A DNA stretch of 17,840 nt from an uncultured Alphaproteobacteria bacterium (lineage in GTDB: Bacteria > Pseudomonadota > Alphaproteobacteria > Rhizobiales > Pleomorphomonadaceae). Within the stretch, counting starts at the first letter, position 1. Each line of letters begins with the position of its first letter. The stretch covers positions 1-17,840 of the forward strand of contig CALCDT010000051.1 of the NCBI GenBank assembly GCA_937900425.1, read 5' to 3'. Below, in pieces: positions 15,094 through 17,840 of this stretch. The notes under the pieces were generated by a model that did no database searches, was not told the DNA's origin, and was given only the letters and a program-made list of their open reading frames with translations. The translations under genes and the position numbers were made by a program.

Positions 15094-15600
15094 ATGGCTC
15101 AGCGGGGTGAGGCGGCGGCGGGCGAGGGCACCGAAAAGGGCCGGCTCGTCGAGGTGGTGCTCGACGAAACCTCGATCGCCCGCTCGACGCCGGACATCGA
15201 GCACGAGCGCAAGGTCGCGATCTACGACCTCATCGAGGAGAACCGGTTCGAGCCGGTCGGCCGGCCGGCGGGGGCCTTCCGCCTGACGCTGTCGATCGTC
15301 GACCGCAAGCTTGTCTTCGACATCGCCGACGCCGACGGCGCCCCGGTCGTCACCCACATCCTGTCGCTGACGCCGTTCCGCCGGGTGGTGAAGGACTATT
15401 TCCTGATCTGCGACAGCTACTACCAGGCGATCCGCACCGCGAGCCCGAGCCGGATCGAGGCGATCGACATGGGGCGGCGCGGCCTGCACAACGAGGGCTC
15501 GCGGCTGCTGATGGAGCGGCTGGCCGGCAAGATCGAGGTCGACCTCGACACCGCCCGGCGCCTCTTCACGCTGCTCTGCGTGCTGCACTGGAAGGGCTGA
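15094..15600 (+). CDS. UPF0262 family protein
   Basis: This 168-residue protein of unknown function belongs to UPF0262, a family largely limited to alphaproteobacteria. The conserved core begins at LVEVVLDETSIARSTPDIEHERKVAIYDLIEENRFEPVG (18-56). It continues through LSLTPFRRVVKDYFLICDSYYQAI and IEAIDMGRRGLHNEGSRLL, and ends with DTARRLFTLLCVLHWKG, the typical C-terminus. There are no membrane helices or signal peptide. GGAGTGAGG stands directly before the ATG. The gene follows hisD by 33 bases and precedes the phosphatase gene by five, so it is probably translated from the same message. The long-kept neighbourhood suggests a basic cellular role, but none is established. Confidence 0.95.
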   Translation: MAQRGEAAAGEGTEKGRLVEVVLDETSIARSTPDIEHERKVAIYDLIEENRFEPVGRPAGAFRLTLSIVDRKLVFDIADADGAPVVTHILSLTPFRRVVKDYFLICDSYYQAIRTASPSRIEAIDMGRRGLHNEGSRLLMERLAGKIEVDLDTARRLFTLLCVLHWKG

Positions 15601-15605
15601 GCACC

Positions 15606-16055
15606 ATGGAGGCCGGGGAGCGCCCGGGGGCCGTTCTCTTCGCCTGCAGCCTCAATTCCGTGCGCTCGCCGATGGCGGCGGCAATCGCCCGTCATCTGTT
15701 CCCCAAGCAGATCTACGTCGCCTCCGCCGGGGTGCGCCGCGGCCCGGCCGACCCCTTCGCCGTCGCCGTGATGGCCGAGATCGGCATCGACATCCGCGAG
15801 CACCGCCCGCACACCTTCGAGGATCTCGAGGACATGAACTTCGACCTCGTGGTGACGCTGGCGCCCGAGGCCCACCACCGGGCGCTGGAACTGACGCGCT
15901 ATTACGCCGTCGAGGTCGAATACTGGCCGACGGTCGACCCGACCGCCACCGCCGGCTCGCGCGAGCAGATTCTCGCCGCCTATCGCAACGTCCGCGACGG
16001 TCTGATGAAACGGATCAAGGCGCGGCTCGGCTGGCAGCCGCCGCCGCAGGGCTGA
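15606..16055 (+). CDS. Low-molecular-weight protein tyrosine phosphatase-like protein
   Basis: This 149-residue protein belongs to the LMW-PTP/arsenate-reductase fold. The phosphate loop C14-SLNSV-R20-S has the required C-x5-R-S pattern, with C14 as the nucleophile and R20 binding phosphate. D111 in WPTVDPT is the likely general acid. The sequence SAGVRRGPADPFAVAVMAEIGIDI fits the family. It differs from typical LMW-PTPs in its Leu/Asn loop (CSLNSVRS), shared by the alphaproteobacterial group next to UPF0262. The distal Cys residues of thioredoxin-coupled arsenate reductases are missing, so arsenate reduction is unlikely. It starts five bases after the UPF0262 stop. Substrates are unknown. 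A 9-bp GC-rich inverted repeat with a 26-base loop (16060-16068/16095-16103) follows. Confidence 0.9.
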   Translation: MEAGERPGAVLFACSLNSVRSPMAAAIARHLFPKQIYVASAGVRRGPADPFAVAVMAEIGIDIREHRPHTFEDLEDMNFDLVVTLAPEAHHRALELTRYYAVEVEYWPTVDPTATAGSREQILAAYRNVRDGLMKRIKARLGWQPPPQG

Positions 16056-16266
16056 CGCTCCCGCGGCGAGGCGCTCTCCCGTCGTCCGAATTCGCGCCGC
16101 GGGTGACGTTCACGGCGGTGGTTCCCTTTTTGTCGCCGATCCGCTAGGTTCCGCGCCGATTGACCGGCAGCACCCCCGCCGGCCGCATGCGGCGGAACGC
16201 GAGGCCGGCCCCTCCGGCGGCCCCTCCCGCGATCCCGCGCCTTCGCTCACTGGGAATTGTGAACAC

Positions 16267-16485
16267 ATGACGAAAGAAGAGGTCCTGGAGTTTCCGGGCG
16301 TCGTCACCGAACTTCTGCCGAACGCCACCTTCCGGGTGAAGCTCGAGAACGAACACGAGATCATCGCCCACACCGCGGGCCGCATGCGCAAGAACCGCAT
16401 CCGCGTGCTGGCCGGCGACAAGGTTCTCGTGGAGATGACGCCCTACGACCTGACCAAGGGACGCATCACCTACCGCTTCAAGTGA
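16267..16485 (+). CDS. infA: Translation initiation factor IF-1
   Basis: IF-1 binds the ribosomal A site on the 30S subunit and helps IF-2 and IF-3 set up initiation. The 72-residue protein is one S1-like OB-fold domain of exact family length, with the standard GVVTELLPNATFRVKLENEHEIIAHTAGRMRKNRIRVLAGDKVLVEMTPYDLTKGRITYRFK. The ATG lies after a GGGAA stretch with a longer than usual gap, so the ribosome site is weak. The 211-base leader contains a T run (16127-16131), a possible -10 (TAGGTT, 16145-16150) without a good -35, and a 12-base palindrome (GCCGCATGCGGC, 16182-16193), so it may have its own promoter and a structured leader. It precedes maf by 52 bases. Confidence 0.99.
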   Translation: MTKEEVLEFPGVVTELLPNATFRVKLENEHEIIAHTAGRMRKNRIRVLAGDKVLVEMTPYDLTKGRITYRFK

Positions 16486-16537
16486 GGCCGCTCGTGCCGG
16501 CCGCAGCGAGCCCGACCCCCGAGAACCCGGCGCCCCG

Positions 16538-17164
16538 ATGACCGAAACGCCCTTTCTGGTGCTCGCATCCGGATCGCCGCGGCGCATCGCCCTGCTCGCC
16601 CAGATCGGGGTGACGCCGGACCGCATCCTGCCGGCCGAGGCCGACGAGACGCCGGGCCGCTTCGAGCACCCGAAGACCCTCGCCGCCCGGCTCGCCCGCA
16701 CCAAGGCCGAGATCGCCCGCCTTCGCCTCGACGAGGCGGCGCTCGACCGCCCGCCGATCGTGCTCGCCGCCGACACCGTGGTCGCCGTCGGCCGCCGGGT
16801 GCTGCCCAAGGCCGAGACATCCGACGAGGCCGAGGACTGCCTCGCCCTGCTGTCCGGCCGCGCCCACCGGGTCTACACCGGCCTCTGCCTGCTGACCCCG
16901 CGCGGGGCCCGCGAGCGGATGGTCGAGACGCGGGTCCGATTCAAGCGGCTGTCGGCCGAGGAGGTCTCGGCCTATCTCGCCAGCGGCGAATGGCGCGGCA
17001 AGGCCGGCGGCTATGCCGTCCAGGGCATCGCCGGCGCCTTCGTCGTACAGATGTCCGGCTCCTATTCCTCCGTGGTCGGCCTGCCGCTCCACGAGACCAT
17101 GGCCCTGCTCGACGGCGCCGGGGTGCCGTTGCGCGAGCGCTGGCGCGAGGGTGTCGATGGCTGA
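16538..17164 (+). CDS. maf: Maf-family nucleoside triphosphate pyrophosphatase
   Basis: Maf proteins hydrolyse canonical or modified nucleoside triphosphates to monophosphates and may protect against misincorporation. The protein has 208 residues. Motifs are ASGSPRR (10-16, phosphate-binding), AADTVV with catalytic D79, K91, SGRAHRVYTG (106-115) and GKAGGYAVQG (154-163). The K...Q pattern in the last motif resembles the YhdE branch, which prefers dTTP and UTP, over the YceF branch; this assignment is tentative. The ribosome site is weak. The end overlaps the yacG start by eight bases, indicating coupling. The infA-maf-yacG order is typical of Hyphomicrobiales. Confidence 0.95.
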   Translation: MTETPFLVLASGSPRRIALLAQIGVTPDRILPAEADETPGRFEHPKTLAARLARTKAEIARLRLDEAALDRPPIVLAADTVVAVGRRVLPKAETSDEAEDCLALLSGRAHRVYTGLCLLTPRGARERMVETRVRFKRLSAEEVSAYLASGEWRGKAGGYAVQGIAGAFVVQMSGSYSSVVGLPLHETMALLDGAGVPLRERWREGVDG

Positions 17165-17462
17165 GGGCGACGAGAAGGCGAAGGCCGCCGCCGCGGACCC
17201 TGCCGAAGGTCCGGCCGCGAAAAGCGGGGCGACGACGCCGCCGGCCGCGGACGCGGCACCTGCGGCCCCGATGCGACGCGGCCGCTGCCCGACCTGCGGC
17301 GCGCCGACCGATCCCGGCTTTCGCCCGTTCTGCTCGAAACGCTGCGCCGACGTCGACCTCCACCGCTGGTTCTCGGGCGCCTACCGCATCCCGGTGCGCG
17401 GCGAGGCCGACGACGAGGACGGCGCTCCGGGGGACGACCCGGCCGGACAGCCGGAGGACTGA
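17157..17462 (+). CDS. yacG: DNA gyrase inhibitor YacG-type zinc protein
   Basis: YacG is a small zinc-ribbon protein; in E. coli it binds the GyrB C-terminus and blocks DNA gyrase. The 101-residue protein has a zinc site of C44, C47, C59 and C63 (CPTCGAPTDPGFRPFCSKRCADVDL), followed by the family motif HRWFSGAYRIPV (69-80). The N-terminal 40 residues are Ala-rich and disordered, and the C-terminus is acidic (EADDEDGAPGDDPAGQPED), as in other alphaproteobacterial forms. I chose the ATG at 17157, which follows GAGG by about seven bases and overlaps the maf stop. The gyrase role is inferred from E. coli. Confidence 0.93.
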   Translation: MAEGDEKAKAAAADPAEGPAAKSGATTPPAADAAPAAPMRRGRCPTCGAPTDPGFRPFCSKRCADVDLHRWFSGAYRIPVRGEADDEDGAPGDDPAGQPED

Positions 17463-17503
17463 CGGCACCGCGGCGGCCGGCGAGGACCGACGTCCCCCAG
17501 CCT

Positions 17504-17578
17504 GGAGCCCGGAGCCCGAAGCCGGAGCCCGGAGCCCGGAGCCCGGAGCCCGGAGCCCGGAGCCCGAAGCCCGAAGCC
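17504..17578. repeat. Heptameric tandem repeat (GGAGCCC)n
   Basis: About eleven units lie head to tail: GGAGCCC x2, GAAGCC, GGAGCCC x6, GAAGCCC, GAAGCC. Two units are one base short, so the array would shift frame if translated, and it is outside any gene. It is a minisatellite-like array that may vary in copy number by slippage. Confidence 0.9.
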
Positions 17579-17699
17579 GTCTTGCCGCTATCCGGCTGTT
17601 CTCAAAGCCGTTTCCGCAGCCGTACCGCCGGTCTCGACAATCTCGGCCGGGCGGCGGCACCGGCCCTCCACCCGTTCGCCGCTTTCTGCGCGATGGCAC

Positions 17700-17728
17700 T
17701 GGACAGGCCCGAAAAGAGACTCTATAAG
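17700..17728 (+). promoter_or_regulatory. Promoter of the tRNA-Phe gene
   Basis: TGGACA (17700-17705) and TATAAG (17723-17728) are 17 bases apart and match consensus at five of six positions each. The predicted start is about 17735, leaving a 5' leader of about 54 bases before the tRNA at 17789. This is one of the best promoters in the window. Confidence 0.7.
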
Positions 17729-17788
17729 GCCCCCACTTCGGACGGGAGCATGGCTTCCGTACCACTCCGAAGCGCCGCGAGGCGGTCT

Positions 17789-17840
17789 GCCCAGGTAGCT
17801 CAGTTGGTAGAGCATGCGACTGAAAATCGCAGTGTCGGTG
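17789..17840 (+). tRNA. tRNA-Phe (anticodon GAA), cut off by window end
   Basis: The first 52 bases of a tRNA are present. The acceptor 5' strand is GCCCAGG, followed by TA, and a D arm GCTC...GAGC with loop AGTTGGTA. The anticodon stem TGCGA/TCGCA encloses loop CTGAAAA, with anticodon GAA at 17822-17824. The variable region and the start of the T arm are visible; the rest lies outside. The A37-A38 run next to GAA is normal for tRNA-Phe. It sits downstream of yacG, as in many Hyphomicrobiales genomes. Confidence 0.95.

Larger units (their letters stand above)
17463..17788. other. Non-coding stretch between yacG and tRNA-Phe
   Basis: This 326-bp stretch has no supported gene. It contains a 7-bp tandem repeat (17504-17578), the tRNA promoter (17700-17728) and a tRNA leader of about 55 bases. 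I see no clear terminator for the upstream block; the C-rich segment right after yacG has no T run. Confidence 0.6.

Noticed and set aside
16060..16103. Terminator after the phosphatase gene
   Set aside because: The inverted repeat has only 9-bp arms with a 26-base loop and no T run directly after it.
17504..17578. CRISPR-like array
   Set aside because: The units are 7 bp and contiguous, with no spacers and no cas genes in the window.

Overview
The window is very GC-rich, densely coded DNA from an alphaproteobacterium. Gene content and order point to Hyphomicrobiales (Rhizobiales): secA divergent from a parvulin-type PPIase, then argJ and mutT; a comF-grxC-nitrilase-DUF1178 series; and hisD-UPF0262-phosphatase-infA-maf-yacG-tRNA-Phe. 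The organism cannot be named more exactly from the sequence. Most of the window is chromosomal housekeeping DNA, and I see no transposase, integrase, phage gene or CRISPR array.

Region 1 (1-4080): secA (minus strand, its C-terminus outside the window) and a secreted parvulin-like peptidylprolyl isomerase diverge from a 466-bp spacer. A good promoter in that spacer gives secA a long leader. The PPIase gene ends in two hairpins; the second is a clear intrinsic terminator that can work in both directions. Together these genes cover protein export and folding in the periplasm.

Region 2 (4173-6325) looks like an accessory insertion between the PPIase and argJ, which are usually near neighbours in this order. 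It holds a TetR-family regulator (minus), an 80-residue two-helix membrane protein (plus) whose promoter lies among ACGAAACG repeats and AACG/CGTT palindromes, a perfect 19-bp inverted repeat, and an AqpZ-type water channel.

Region 3 (6581-8545): argJ (arginine biosynthesis), a MutT-type Nudix hydrolase that starts just after it, and a lone Flp/Fap-type pilin subunit.

Region 4 (8597-12283): a NDUFAF5/BioC-like methyltransferase (minus) diverges from comF across a large 28-bp-arm hairpin. Then come glutaredoxin (grxC), a nitrilase-superfamily amidase and a DUF1178 protein; the last two overlap at GTGA.

Region 5 (12319-13563): a minus-strand CYP152-type cytochrome P450 (hydrogen-peroxide-using fatty-acid peroxygenase family) sits between two conserved housekeeping blocks. 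It is the most distinctive metabolic gene here.

Region 6 (13672-17840): a likely promoter, then hisD, UPF0262, a low-molecular-weight phosphatase-like protein, infA, maf and yacG, all on the plus strand and closely spaced. A non-coding stretch follows with a 7-bp tandem repeat and a well-formed promoter for a tRNA-Phe gene cut off by the window end.

No new defence or mobile system can be demonstrated. The points most worth a second look are the TetR/small-membrane-protein/AqpZ block with its operator-like DNA, the CYP152 gene, and the large intergenic inverted repeats.
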